Shown piece after piece: positions 24,276-32,608 of a DNA stretch of 37,314 nucleotides; the first letter of the stretch is position 1, and the number at the start of each line of letters is the position of its first letter. The notes under the pieces were generated by a model, which saw nothing but the letters and a program-made list of their open reading frames with translations, did not search any database and was not told the DNA's origin. Source of the DNA: Lentisphaerota bacterium (GTDB lineage Bacteria > Verrucomicrobiota > Lentisphaeria > Oligosphaerales > JABHEG01); NCBI GenBank assembly GCA_018676675.1, contig JABHEG010000386.1:1-37314 (forward strand). Reading direction: 5' to 3'. The position numbers and the translations under genes were made by a program.

Positions 24276-25573
24276 CCCTCCAGAGAGGCGCGTCCGCCAT
24301 GGAGCTGTGGGTAAGCACTGCAGCGTCGGTGCACGGGTGGTTCCTCGAATTCCAGCTCCAACACTGTGATGTTGGCGATGGGATCGCGTAGTGGTTCGGG
24401 GCGCGGGTCCACCAGAATCTGCCGGTCGGTTTGGCGGAAGCCAACGGTTTCCCCGCCGGGAACGGTTCGGATCGCTTTGAGCTTGGTCTCGAAGCCCCCG
24501 AAGATCAGTTGGTCACACCAGATCCACTGCCAGAAGTAGAGTCGGTTCCCCCGTCGGGTCCACGCCCCCGTGCCACTGGCTGCGTGGACCGAACAGCGAT
24601 CCAGAGCCCCGTAAACGGCTGCATCACCATTGGCACTCAGCCATTTGCCGACGGCCTTCAATGGTTCGACGGCCTCTGTGGGGACGTCTCCCGCAATGTC
24701 CGGGCCGATGTTCAACAGCAGGTTTCCATCCTGGCTGCACACGGTCTGCAGCATGCGCAGGATTCCCTGGGCATTGTAGCTGTATGGGGCGGCCTGGGCG
24801 CTGTCGAGGCGTCCCCAGCTGATGCGGTTGAACGTCATGCAGGACTCCCAGCCACGGCTACCTTCTGCGGCGGCCAAACGTTCCTCGGGAGTGGAGAAGT
24901 CCTCTTCCAGCTTGGACCGGTTGTTGATGATGATGTCGGGTTGCAGTTCCCGGACCATCTGGTTCATCTGCAGTGATCCCCATCCCTCGTGAGATTCCAT
25001 TGGGCAGGAGACATCGTACCAGAGGATGTCGATCTTGCCGTATTCTCCCCCGAGCAGTTCGCCCAGCATGCCTCTCAGGAAGCCCTGGAAGCGCTCGCGT
25101 GCGTCGGGATCAAAGGCACAGCGCCAACTGTCCGGATGGTGCCAGTCCATGAGCGAGAAGTACAGGCCGACACCCAAGCCGAACTCGCGACAGGACTCGA
25201 CGAATTCCTTGACGACATCGAACCCTTCAGGACAGCAATTGACGGTGTTGTAGGGATTGGTCTGGCTATCCCAAAGACTGAAACCTTCATGGTGTCGGGA
25301 GGTGAGGACCATGTACTTCATGCCGGCCTCTTTGGCCAGCGCAGCCCACTTGCGGGTGCAGCCGGGTTCGGGTTTGAAGTCCGCTGCGAGTTGCTCGTAG
25401 TCCTCAATTGACCAGTTTTCCATGGCCATGGCCCATTCGTTGCGGCCAAGGACGCTATGAACGCCGTAATGGATGAACATGCCGAAACGGGCATCCTTCC
25501 ACCAGGCCATGCGATCCGCGCGATTTTCGGCGCTCTTCTGTTCGTATTCGGGCCGGCTCAGGTACGCACTCAT
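24272..25573 (-). CDS. GH29 alpha-L-fucosidase-like protein, cytoplasmic
   Basis: The product is 433 residues with GH29 hallmarks in order: WWKDARFGMFIHYGVHSV near residue 24, KEAGMKYMVLTSRHHEGFSL, GVGLYFSLMDWHHPD, YGKIDILWYDVSCP with Asp187 as the expected nucleophile, QPDIIINNR, WESCMTFNRISWG, and GNLLLNIGPDIAGDVP. GH29 enzymes remove alpha-linked L-fucose with retention. The acid/base residue varies in this family and I do not assign it. No signal peptide is present, so it probably acts on imported oligosaccharides. CGGAGG lies 5 bases before the ATG. The next gene, URO-D-like, overlaps its last codons. A gap of 299 bases separates it from the GH123-type gene upstream, so it may have its own promoter. 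Confidence 0.93.
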   Translation of the reverse strand: MSAYLSRPEYEQKSAENRADRMAWWKDARFGMFIHYGVHSVLGRNEWAMAMENWSIEDYEQLAADFKPEPGCTRKWAALAKEAGMKYMVLTSRHHEGFSLWDSQTNPYNTVNCCPEGFDVVKEFVESCREFGLGVGLYFSLMDWHHPDSWRCAFDPDARERFQGFLRGMLGELLGGEYGKIDILWYDVSCPMESHEGWGSLQMNQMVRELQPDIIINNRSKLEEDFSTPEERLAAAEGSRGWESCMTFNRISWGRLDSAQAAPYSYNAQGILRMLQTVCSQDGNLLLNIGPDIAGDVPTEAVEPLKAVGKWLSANGDAAVYGALDRCSVHAASGTGAWTRRGNRLYFWQWIWCDQLIFGGFETKLKAIRTVPGGETVGFRQTDRQILVDPRPEPLRDPIANITVLELEFEEPPVHRRCSAYPQLHGGRASLEG

Positions 25574-25872
25574 GTTTTCCTCCGGTCACTTTTCCCACAC
25601 GGTTGTACACGGTGTTCAGATTCACCTGCGAATGTACCACGACATCCAGGCAGGTGAAGGCGCGATTGGTCGGGCGTGCAATGCCTCAGCTACGTGGGGG
25701 GAAAACTCCGAGATGGCTCGACGGAGTCTCTCCCTCCATCGAGCCGCCTCACGTAACTTAGGGGTTACTCGGGGGTAGCGCTGCGCTACTTCGGCCCCCG
25801 TGTTTTCCGTAGCTCCGCTCTCCGGGCGGAGTTCTTCTGCTGTCCCGGGAGTCGCCGCTCAGAGTGCGGCGC
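25574..25872. repeat. Intergenic region with inverted repeats and a hairpin cluster
   Basis: Near the fucosidase start an 8-base inverted repeat is present: TTCACCTG (25621-25628) and CAGGTGAA (25651-25658), a possible operator. Further away is a dense set of palindromes: GGCTCGA/TCGAGCC (25715-25721, 25739-25745); GTAAC/GTTAC (25753-25757, 25764-25768); CGGGGG/CCCCCG (25770-25775, 25795-25800) enclosing GTAGCGC/GCGCTAC; CTCCGC/GCGGAG (25813-25818, 25826-25831); and CGCCGC/GCGGCG (25853-25858, 25866-25871). The 14-base word GTCGCCGCTCAGAG occurs at 25851 and again at 25884, inside the end of the next gene. No reading frame here looks genuine. Confidence 0.6.
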
Positions 25873-28323
25873 TTACTTCGGCCGTCGCCGCTCAGAGGGC
25901 GTGACAGGCACACGGGAGTCGCCAGATCCGTTTTTGCGGCTACTTATCTCCGAGCCAGTTCCCGCCTCATCCGAAGGGGCAGTGACTATTGGGGTTCTCA
26001 GCTTGCGGATCAAGGACACCATCTCTGCCCGGGCTGATGTGAACGTTGCAGGAGGGACGTATGGGTTTGTGTGGACCGAGGGATCGGGTGGAAGTCTGGC
26101 TGCGTCAGACACAATTCTGGTCATTTCGGCCCGAGCATTTCCGGCAGCTTCTGTGTTTCCCTGGTTGTCGAGCTGCTCAATCATTTGCTCCAGGTATGTC
26201 AGGTAGCGGACATCATTGATCCCGTGCCGGCAACCTTCCCATTGCAGCGTTGAAACCGGGCCTTCCTGGCTGGGGTATGTCAGGAACCACGAGCGGAAGG
26301 TGCGCTGTTTGCCACCGGCCTTCACGTTGTGCATTGTCTGTCGAGTATCGTTGGTGTAGGGAAGCATGGCAGGTGGGCACTGGTACTCGTAGGGGAAGGC
26401 GCCCTGGAGTCCGCTTGACCACAGGTAGAACCCACAGAACAGCCGGTTACGGGTGGGGTTTTCGAGGTAGACTTGCCAGTAATAGGTCTCGAAGGGCGCC
26501 GTCGGTTTCGTCGTGCCGGCTCGGAGTTTGGCGAGGTAGAGCCCCGAGTGGCCGTTGCTGATCGCGTGGTTGGCCCAGTCAAGCCCTTCGCCCTGTTCCT
26601 TGAGCTCCTGCGCCGTTCGGGGCACGATTGCCGTCATCACGCGACCACCGGCGCGATGCTGCAGCGCGGAGAGCTGTTTGTGCAGCTCAAACTTCTCTTT
26701 GCTGTTCGGCTCGTCTACCCCATAGAAGTAGCACGCCATCCCGGCGTTCCGGCAGATCGACATCACCTTCTTCGCCGACTCTTCGCTGCGTCCACCGAGG
26801 ACCACAATGGGACCACGCATGCCGACCGTCTTCATGGCGGCCAGCCATCGGTCGAGATTGCCGGGGTCATAGCAGCTCAGAGAGTTGAATCCGGCTGCCT
26901 TGAGCTCTCTGAGGTCTGCCAGGAAGCGGTCGTCGGGTATGGCTACACTGCCTTTGCTGTCCGGCCGCCAGCGGTAGTAGATTCCGAAGGTGTGTTTCGG
27001 GTCGGGGAGGCGGAAAGGCAGGACCTCCAGGGCAATCGCCAGGCGCGATGTGGCGAAGCCCCCTCCAGCCCTGAGCTCCAGAACGCCCTGGTACGCGCCC
27101 GGATGGGCGTTGTCTGGAATCGAGACGTTGATCCATACTTGTTTGAGAGTATGAGCCGGGATGTCCGTGCCAAACGGGACATCCAGAACGTGGGGCGCGA
27201 TGTACTGCTTTGTCTCATCCCGTTTCTCGTCGATGGGGACACGATCGTCCCTGAGCAGAAGTTCGGGAACCAGGATGGCGTCCTTCGCACTGAAGACTTC
27301 CCAGTGCAGGGCGGCCTGCTTCCAGACCTTCACGACTCGTGGGTCGAATCTGCTGGCGGAAATCACCTTCCCGGCGTCCGTTTTCAGGTTTGACACCTCG
27401 ATAGTCAGGTCATGAACGTCTGCAGCCCCGGCAAGAACCGCGAACGTAAGAGCCGTGACTTCGCCCTGTGCGGCCGTGAGGTTGAGACCGCGGGCGGGAT
27501 CGCGCTTCGAGAGGTCTGTGTCAGCGTAGATGAACTCGAGTGGCACGACCGGATAGATGACCGGCTCTCGCTGGCTTTGGTAGGACTCCGGGATCTGAAG
27601 TAGTGTGTTGGCAGCACGAATCCACTCGCTTCCGCCGATATCTGCCACGTCTTTGAGGAGGCCCACGTCATCGAGATGGAGGATCAGCCTGTCGCCGTGG
27701 TCGTACCAGTTTTCCGCTACATAGAAGCGTATCTGGGTTACGCGTGTCAGTTCACCATCCACGTTCCCTCTTCGCAGTGGCAGGATGACTCGAGCCCAGT
27801 CGCCGGGGGCGAGCGTCTCGGGCGATACGTTGCGCCAGACCATCCGCCCGACTCCTCCTTCAGTCTGGACGCCGACTTTCAGGACCGCGCTCCTGATCGG
27901 GTAATCTCGGGGCAACCGGAGATGGAACTCAAGTGCCTTGTAGGCAGACCAGTCCTGAGGCTCCTTGAACGTCCGGTTCAGGAACAGCCAGCCTTGCGGG
28001 TACTCCGGATTGCCGCCGGTCTTGTGATCGACGTTCACCTGGAAGCGTATTGAGTACTTGCCTGACCGTTTGACTGAGGAGTCGTGGACGGCGCTGGCTT
28101 CGGGGCCTCCGGCAATGGTCCACTGTTCGTAGGCGTGGTAGCTCTCGAGGTCATCTACCAGCAGGGGAGGGGGGATGGCAGGCTCCGTTGCCGTGCCTGC
28201 CTCGGCCTCAGTCGTTGCTGATGAGCGTGGGAGGACGTGTGCCGTCGGGATGTCCTGTGCGCCGGTGAGAACGGTCGCCGCCAGAAGGAACAGAGCAGCT
28301 CTTTGTACCATCCCTGTAGTCAT
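25873..28323 (-). CDS. Exported GH123-type (DUF4091-like) glycosidase, first gene of the minus-strand run
   Basis: The product is 816 residues. A signal peptide (VQRAALFLLAATVLTGAQ) precedes a jelly-roll domain (about 52-230, LLVDDLESYHAYEQWTIAGG ... LILHLDDVGLL). Then come a beta-sandwich (about 250-420) and a barrel-like catalytic region. Asp537-Glu538 in ACYFYGVDEPNSKEKF matches the GH123 Asp-Glu pair. Arg699 lies in CRHGINDVRYLTYL, the degenerate version of the family's R-x-G-I-x-D-x-x-Y-L motif. Beta-N-acetylgalactosaminidase-like activity is inferred from the family. The last 35 residues are low in hydrophobics, and their coding DNA runs into the hairpin cluster at 25750-25900, so the tail may be a repeat-derived extension. 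It is divergent from the 1347-residue CBM9 gene; a sigma70-like promoter lies 36-63 bases upstream. Confidence 0.8.
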   Translation of the reverse strand: MTTGMVQRAALFLLAATVLTGAQDIPTAHVLPRSSATTEAEAGTATEPAIPPPLLVDDLESYHAYEQWTIAGGPEASAVHDSSVKRSGKYSIRFQVNVDHKTGGNPEYPQGWLFLNRTFKEPQDWSAYKALEFHLRLPRDYPIRSAVLKVGVQTEGGVGRMVWRNVSPETLAPGDWARVILPLRRGNVDGELTRVTQIRFYVAENWYDHGDRLILHLDDVGLLKDVADIGGSEWIRAANTLLQIPESYQSQREPVIYPVVPLEFIYADTDLSKRDPARGLNLTAAQGEVTALTFAVLAGAADVHDLTIEVSNLKTDAGKVISASRFDPRVVKVWKQAALHWEVFSAKDAILVPELLLRDDRVPIDEKRDETKQYIAPHVLDVPFGTDIPAHTLKQVWINVSIPDNAHPGAYQGVLELRAGGGFATSRLAIALEVLPFRLPDPKHTFGIYYRWRPDSKGSVAIPDDRFLADLRELKAAGFNSLSCYDPGNLDRWLAAMKTVGMRGPIVVLGGRSEESAKKVMSICRNAGMACYFYGVDEPNSKEKFELHKQLSALQHRAGGRVMTAIVPRTAQELKEQGEGLDWANHAISNGHSGLYLAKLRAGTTKPTAPFETYYWQVYLENPTRNRLFCGFYLWSSGLQGAFPYEYQCPPAMLPYTNDTRQTMHNVKAGGKQRTFRSWFLTYPSQEGPVSTLQWEGCRHGINDVRYLTYLEQMIEQLDNQGNTEAAGNARAEMTRIVSDAARLPPDPSVHTNPYVPPATFTSARAEMVSLIRKLRTPIVTAPSDEAGTGSEISSRKNGSGDSRVPVTPSERRRPK

Positions 28324-28358
28324 CGCGTTCTCCCATCACCGCTATCCCCCTCCGTCGT

Positions 28359-28386
28359 ATGATAGTCACACCATGTTACTTCGCAA
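28359..28386 (-). promoter_or_regulatory. Sigma70-like promoter for the minus-strand glycan run
   Basis: On the minus strand TTGCGA (28381-28386) is followed after 16 bases by TATCAT (28359-28364), five of six matches to the -10 consensus. The predicted leader to the ATG at 28323 is about 30 bases. It is the best promoter-like pair I found in front of the GH123-type gene. Confidence 0.45.
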
Positions 28387-28418
28387 TGTGTCCGGATTTG
28401 GGGCACATGTTCGCGCGC

Positions 28419-28447
28419 AACTCCGAGTCGACGCGTCACACGGAGTT
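28419..28447. promoter_or_regulatory. Inverted repeat in the divergent promoter region
   Basis: AACTCCG (28419-28425) and CGGAGTT (28441-28447) form a perfect 7-base dyad with a 15-base spacer, midway between the divergent starts at 28323 and 28533. This is the size and place expected for a regulator site, but no regulator gene is in the window. Confidence 0.35.
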
Positions 28448-28532
28448 TGCTGGACTACCGTATGGCAAAGACCAACTGAAGGCCGCAGACTGGCCTGCTG
28501 CGTCAGCCGACACGTTCCAAAGGTATCGACCT

Positions 28533-31500
28533 ATGACAACAGTACTGAGATTGGCGTGGTGTCCTGTGTTGGCATGTGTGACCGCTCTGTCGCCCATGGG
28601 CGCAAGGGCCGAGCAGACCACGTTCCGGCTTGACTTCAGTCAGGGGATCAGCCCTTCTGTCGGGGGCGACCATCTGCACGTGGAGAACCGTGGGGCTCGT
28701 CTCGTTGAGGGCGCTGAAGGGAAGCCCAACGTGTTGCGGGTTGGCCGGAAGGGCAATGAGCGTTGGGTCGTGAGCTACATCGTCCCTTCAGAGAAGCGGA
28801 ACGAACTGCAGACCGGGCATATTCCCTGTCCGTTTCCACTCCGGACAGCTACGGTCGGGTTTCGATTCCGCCCGGTTGACTGGGAGATTGGGCAGGCCCG
28901 AGGCGTCCCTTTCCTGCACATACGGACGGACGATACGGGATACCTGTCGATTTCCTATCGCATGTTGCGCGGCACACCGCAACTACAGGTGGTCTATGGC
29001 GTCCGTGACAAGGACAGAGCGGCGGCAGGCCGGATCCCTTATCGCTACAGCTTTACGCCTATCACCCCGAAGGTCGAAGACCACTGGTACGACGTCGAGG
29101 TCTCCTACGGTGGTGGTGGACTGGGGCTCCGTATTGACGAGAGCCGGAAAACCGACATCCTGGGCACTAGCACGCTCCCTCCACGTGAAGGGTGGCAGTG
29201 TGAAATCGGCTCGTTTGACAGCTGGACCGTTCGGGACGAGGCGGATGGCTTGACCGACATCGCGGAGGTGCGGATTGCGCAGATGACGGATTCAGTCACT
29301 GGTGCTGCCACGAAGGATCAACGCTATCCCATGGTTCGCGTTCCCCATTCTCGTGGCGAGATGGTGATCGATGGGGTGATTGGGGAATCGGGGTGGAACG
29401 GCGCGGCTTTGTTGCGGGGCGTGATGGAGATACGCGGACAGGCGTTCGCTGCGCACCAGCCACGGTTTCTCGTCACCTATGATGAGAACCATCTGTATCT
29501 CGCGGTGATGTCGCCGTTTCACGGCAAGCGCGAACTCGTGACCAACGCGGCCGAGCGGGATGGAGATGTGTGGTTGGACGACTGCGTCGAAGTGTTTCTG
29601 GATCCGACCCCTGATACCAAGGACTTCTACCAGTTTGCGGCCAATTCAAAGGGTGTTGTGGTCGATGCCGGGTATCACGTGATTCCCGGCGAACGATTCA
29701 CCCGCGGCTGGGATCTTGAGGGGCTCCAGGTGGCTGCACGCCTGACAGACGATACCTGGGTACTTGAAATGGCCTTTCCATTCGCGGCGTTTGGGGCAGG
29801 CTTCCCGGAGGCCGGTGCGCGATGGCTGTTCAACCTGTGCGAGAGTCGGGTTGGCCTGGGGAGCTTCTCCATCTGTGAAGTTACACGCGGGTATGCCCAC
29901 TATGAACGTTTTGGGGAGCTGCTCTTCGGGGGGCGTTGCCCGGGAGTTCGGATCAATGACTTCGGGCCACTGGCGTCCGGGAATCTCGCCATCGACCTTT
30001 CGGTTGCGGGGTTGCCAAACGGTAGCACGGCCCAGGTAACGGTCCGGGCATCGCAGCACGATGAAACGGCTGACACGTTCTTTCCTGTGTTCTCCCGCAG
30101 TGCCGAGGCGGGGGCGGCACCCCGCGTGGTCGTCACGGCCGACAGGCAGGCGCTGCGGAGTCACGGTCGGCTGGATACCACGGTCGAGCACACGTCGGGC
30201 GTGTTGTATGAGGGTAGACTGAACTACCGGGTGACGACTGAGGTCAAGCTCGAAACCATGCGCCGGATCATGGCTGATTCAGGACCCACGCTGCGGGTGA
30301 CCACTGTGCAGCCGCCAACCGGGCCGGATGGCGGGCATCGCGTCCGCGTGCGGATCCTCGATGCGACGGGGGGCATCGCCCGGGAGGTGGTGGCGAAGAT
30401 CACCGGTAAGCGCATGAGCACTCCGCTGGAACTGTCCCAGCTGGCGCCAGGGAACTACCAGGTCCTGGTTGAGCTGATTGATGCCGAGGGGGCTGCCGTG
30501 AATGCTGACACACCTCGTCCGTTCACAGTTTGGCCTGACCCTCCGCCGTGGGATTCGAACACCCTCGGGGTGAGCGAGAGTGTACCTCCACCTTGGACGC
30601 CGGTTGCGGTTGAAAGCATGGAAGGCGGAGTGATCGATGTCGCCTGTTGGAACCGTGTTTACCGCTTCGGTCCGCGAAGCTCATTGCCCGTAGCCGTTCG
30701 GTCAGGCGAGCGTGAGATCCTGCAGCAACCGTTCCGCGTGGACCTCGTTCTGAATGGGAAGCACTGCGAGATTCGCAAGGTCAGCCATCGGGTGGTTAGC
30801 CGGACGGACAGAGGGTGCTGCGTCGAATCGCAGTGTGTGGGTGACTGGGGCACGTTCGTGAGCCGCAGCACAATCGAGTTCGATGGGTTCATTTGGTCAG
30901 AATTCGAGATCCGGCCGACACCCCGTGGTGAAGGACGGCGCACCAGCGTCGACCGAGTCTCTGTGCTTTGGGACATGCCGTTGGCGGGGTCTACCTTGTT
31001 GAATGCAGGTTTCCGGACCCTCGAAGGCACTGGCCTGACCCCTGCTGAGTGGCACCGCAAGATGGATGGCGCGTTCTGGGTGGGCAACGAGCGCGGCGGG
31101 ATCAGCTGTGCCGTGGAGTCGCACCAGTACTGGTCCAATGCGGACGAGCACCGGCAGGCGTTCGTCCGGCGTGACGCCGAAGGTACCCAAATCGGCGTTC
31201 ACATGGTGGATACCCCTTTTGAGACAGAGGCCCCCGTTTTGCGCTACGGCATCGCATTCCTGGTGACACCGACTCGGCCGCGGCCCAACGGCTACCGGAA
31301 GCTCCGGGAGTGTTCCTGGATGGGAACAAACCATATGCGCAAACCCTACCCCATCAACATCTCATTCTGGAATGCGACGCCTTTCTTCATGGGGGCTCCG
31401 GCATGGGCCACGAGCGATGACGAGGTCCGTGCTCTATATGCCGAAAGGAAGCGGAAGCACGTGCCGCGGGTCCACAACTTCCACGGTCTGCGTGAGTCGG

Positions 31501-32576
31501 GCGCGCGTTCTACCTGGTACTCAACCTTTTCGCACAGCGCGCGCAACAGCCCGGAGTTCATCTGGTGTGGTGAGGACTGGCGGACAGGACCGTCGGACCG
31601 GCTCTACGGCAACACGCTCTACGGCTATGTGCTGGACATGGTCGCGGTGTGCAAGACGGAAGACTACAGCGACTATTGGCTCTGGCGTTTCGACAAGAGC
31701 AGACGCGAGGCCCCCGTGATCGATGGCATTTACTATGACCTCATGCATCTTCAGCGGTGCACCCGCGAGGACCATGGGCACGGGTACACTGATCGTGAGG
31801 GCAAGCGCCAGGCAACGGTTCAGATTCGCGAGCATCGCAAGTGGTTGCTGCGTGTTTACAGCTACCTCAAAGCGAGGGATCCGCAGACACCCGTGATGAG
31901 TCACCTGTCCGGGCACAGCGCATTTCTCATGGCCCACTCGTTCTCCGATTATTTGTGGGATGGGGAGCTCTGGGTCCGGGAAGTGATTCGGGACCTCTCT
32001 TACGAGAATCTGTCGCTGGATACCTTCCGGTCTGAGACACTCGATACCATCTACGGGCCTCACATACGCTGGATCAGTCAGTTGGGAAGGGCGTTGACCT
32101 TTCTGACCCCCAAAGAGCGTAAGAAGAAGAGCCTCAAGCCCTACGCCCAGCGACATTGTTACGCCATGCTCTTGGTACACGATCTTGTTCCCGCGGGTAA
32201 CGACCGATTCCAGCAAGACACCATCACGCTGTGGGAGACACTGGACCGGTTTGATCTGGATGACGCGGATCGGTTGCTTCCGTACTGGGAGAAGGGCACC
32301 GGTGTTGGCGTGATGCCCGTGGATCCCAGCATCGTGGTCACGGCCTACGTCAAGCCTGATCGGGCGCTGCTGGTCGTGTTCAATAACACCGATTCCGCTC
32401 AGGATATCACTGTCACCCTCGATCCCCAACGGGTGTTCGGGGGCGTCAGTGCAGGGGGGATCGTCTGGAAAGATGCTGAGAAGCCTGATGGAAGTCGATT
32501 GGGTGAGGGGGCTGAGCTTGCGTTGCCAATCGCTCTCCGTGACTTCAGACTGCTGTGGGTAGACGTTGCGGAATGA
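28533..32576 (+). CDS. Large exported CBM9-type protein with glycosidase-like C-terminal region
   Basis: The product is 1347 residues from the ATG at 28533. A signal peptide (LRLAWCPVLACVTALSPMGARA) is followed by a concanavalin-like beta domain (about 30-250, TFRLDFSQG, YDVEVSYGGGGLGLRID). A CBM9/DOMON-like domain follows from about 274 (MVIDGVIGESGWNGA, FLVTYDENHLYLAV, DVWLDDCVEVFLDP). After beta-rich segments comes a barrel-like region (about 900-1250) with PINISFWNATPFFMG, VIDGIYYDLMHLQRC (Asp1064, Asp1069) and SFSDYLWDGELWVRE, then a C-terminal beta-domain (ALLVVFNNTD, RLLWVDVAE). It resembles large proteins that pair CBM9 with a GH123/DUF6067-like barrel, but I cannot assign a family. 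The earlier in-frame start at 28359 lacks a ribosome site and would bury the signal peptide. A URO-D-like gene follows after 32 bases. Confidence 0.8.
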   Translation: MTTVLRLAWCPVLACVTALSPMGARAEQTTFRLDFSQGISPSVGGDHLHVENRGARLVEGAEGKPNVLRVGRKGNERWVVSYIVPSEKRNELQTGHIPCPFPLRTATVGFRFRPVDWEIGQARGVPFLHIRTDDTGYLSISYRMLRGTPQLQVVYGVRDKDRAAAGRIPYRYSFTPITPKVEDHWYDVEVSYGGGGLGLRIDESRKTDILGTSTLPPREGWQCEIGSFDSWTVRDEADGLTDIAEVRIAQMTDSVTGAATKDQRYPMVRVPHSRGEMVIDGVIGESGWNGAALLRGVMEIRGQAFAAHQPRFLVTYDENHLYLAVMSPFHGKRELVTNAAERDGDVWLDDCVEVFLDPTPDTKDFYQFAANSKGVVVDAGYHVIPGERFTRGWDLEGLQVAARLTDDTWVLEMAFPFAAFGAGFPEAGARWLFNLCESRVGLGSFSICEVTRGYAHYERFGELLFGGRCPGVRINDFGPLASGNLAIDLSVAGLPNGSTAQVTVRASQHDETADTFFPVFSRSAEAGAAPRVVVTADRQALRSHGRLDTTVEHTSGVLYEGRLNYRVTTEVKLETMRRIMADSGPTLRVTTVQPPTGPDGGHRVRVRILDATGGIAREVVAKITGKRMSTPLELSQLAPGNYQVLVELIDAEGAAVNADTPRPFTVWPDPPPWDSNTLGVSESVPPPWTPVAVESMEGGVIDVACWNRVYRFGPRSSLPVAVRSGEREILQQPFRVDLVLNGKHCEIRKVSHRVVSRTDRGCCVESQCVGDWGTFVSRSTIEFDGFIWSEFEIRPTPRGEGRRTSVDRVSVLWDMPLAGSTLLNAGFRTLEGTGLTPAEWHRKMDGAFWVGNERGGISCAVESHQYWSNADEHRQAFVRRDAEGTQIGVHMVDTPFETEAPVLRYGIAFLVTPTRPRPNGYRKLRECSWMGTNHMRKPYPINISFWNATPFFMGAPAWATSDDEVRALYAERKRKHVPRVHNFHGLRESGARSTWYSTFSHSARNSPEFIWCGEDWRTGPSDRLYGNTLYGYVLDMVAVCKTEDYSDYWLWRFDKSRREAPVIDGIYYDLMHLQRCTREDHGHGYTDREGKRQATVQIREHRKWLLRVYSYLKARDPQTPVMSHLSGHSAFLMAHSFSDYLWDGELWVREVIRDLSYENLSLDTFRSETLDTIYGPHIRWISQLGRALTFLTPKERKKKSLKPYAQRHCYAMLLVHDLVPAGNDRFQQDTITLWETLDRFDLDDADRLLPYWEKGTGVGVMPVDPSIVVTAYVKPDRALLVVFNNTDSAQDITVTLDPQRVFGGVSAGGIVWKDAEKPDGSRLGEGAELALPIALRDFRLLWVDVAE

Positions 32577-32608
32577 GCATGTATGTGAGATCTGAAGGGA
32601 AAGCGACG

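Noticed and set aside
28359..28532. N-terminal extension of the 1347-residue protein
   Set aside because: It would put 58 residues before a good signal peptide and has no ribosome site.
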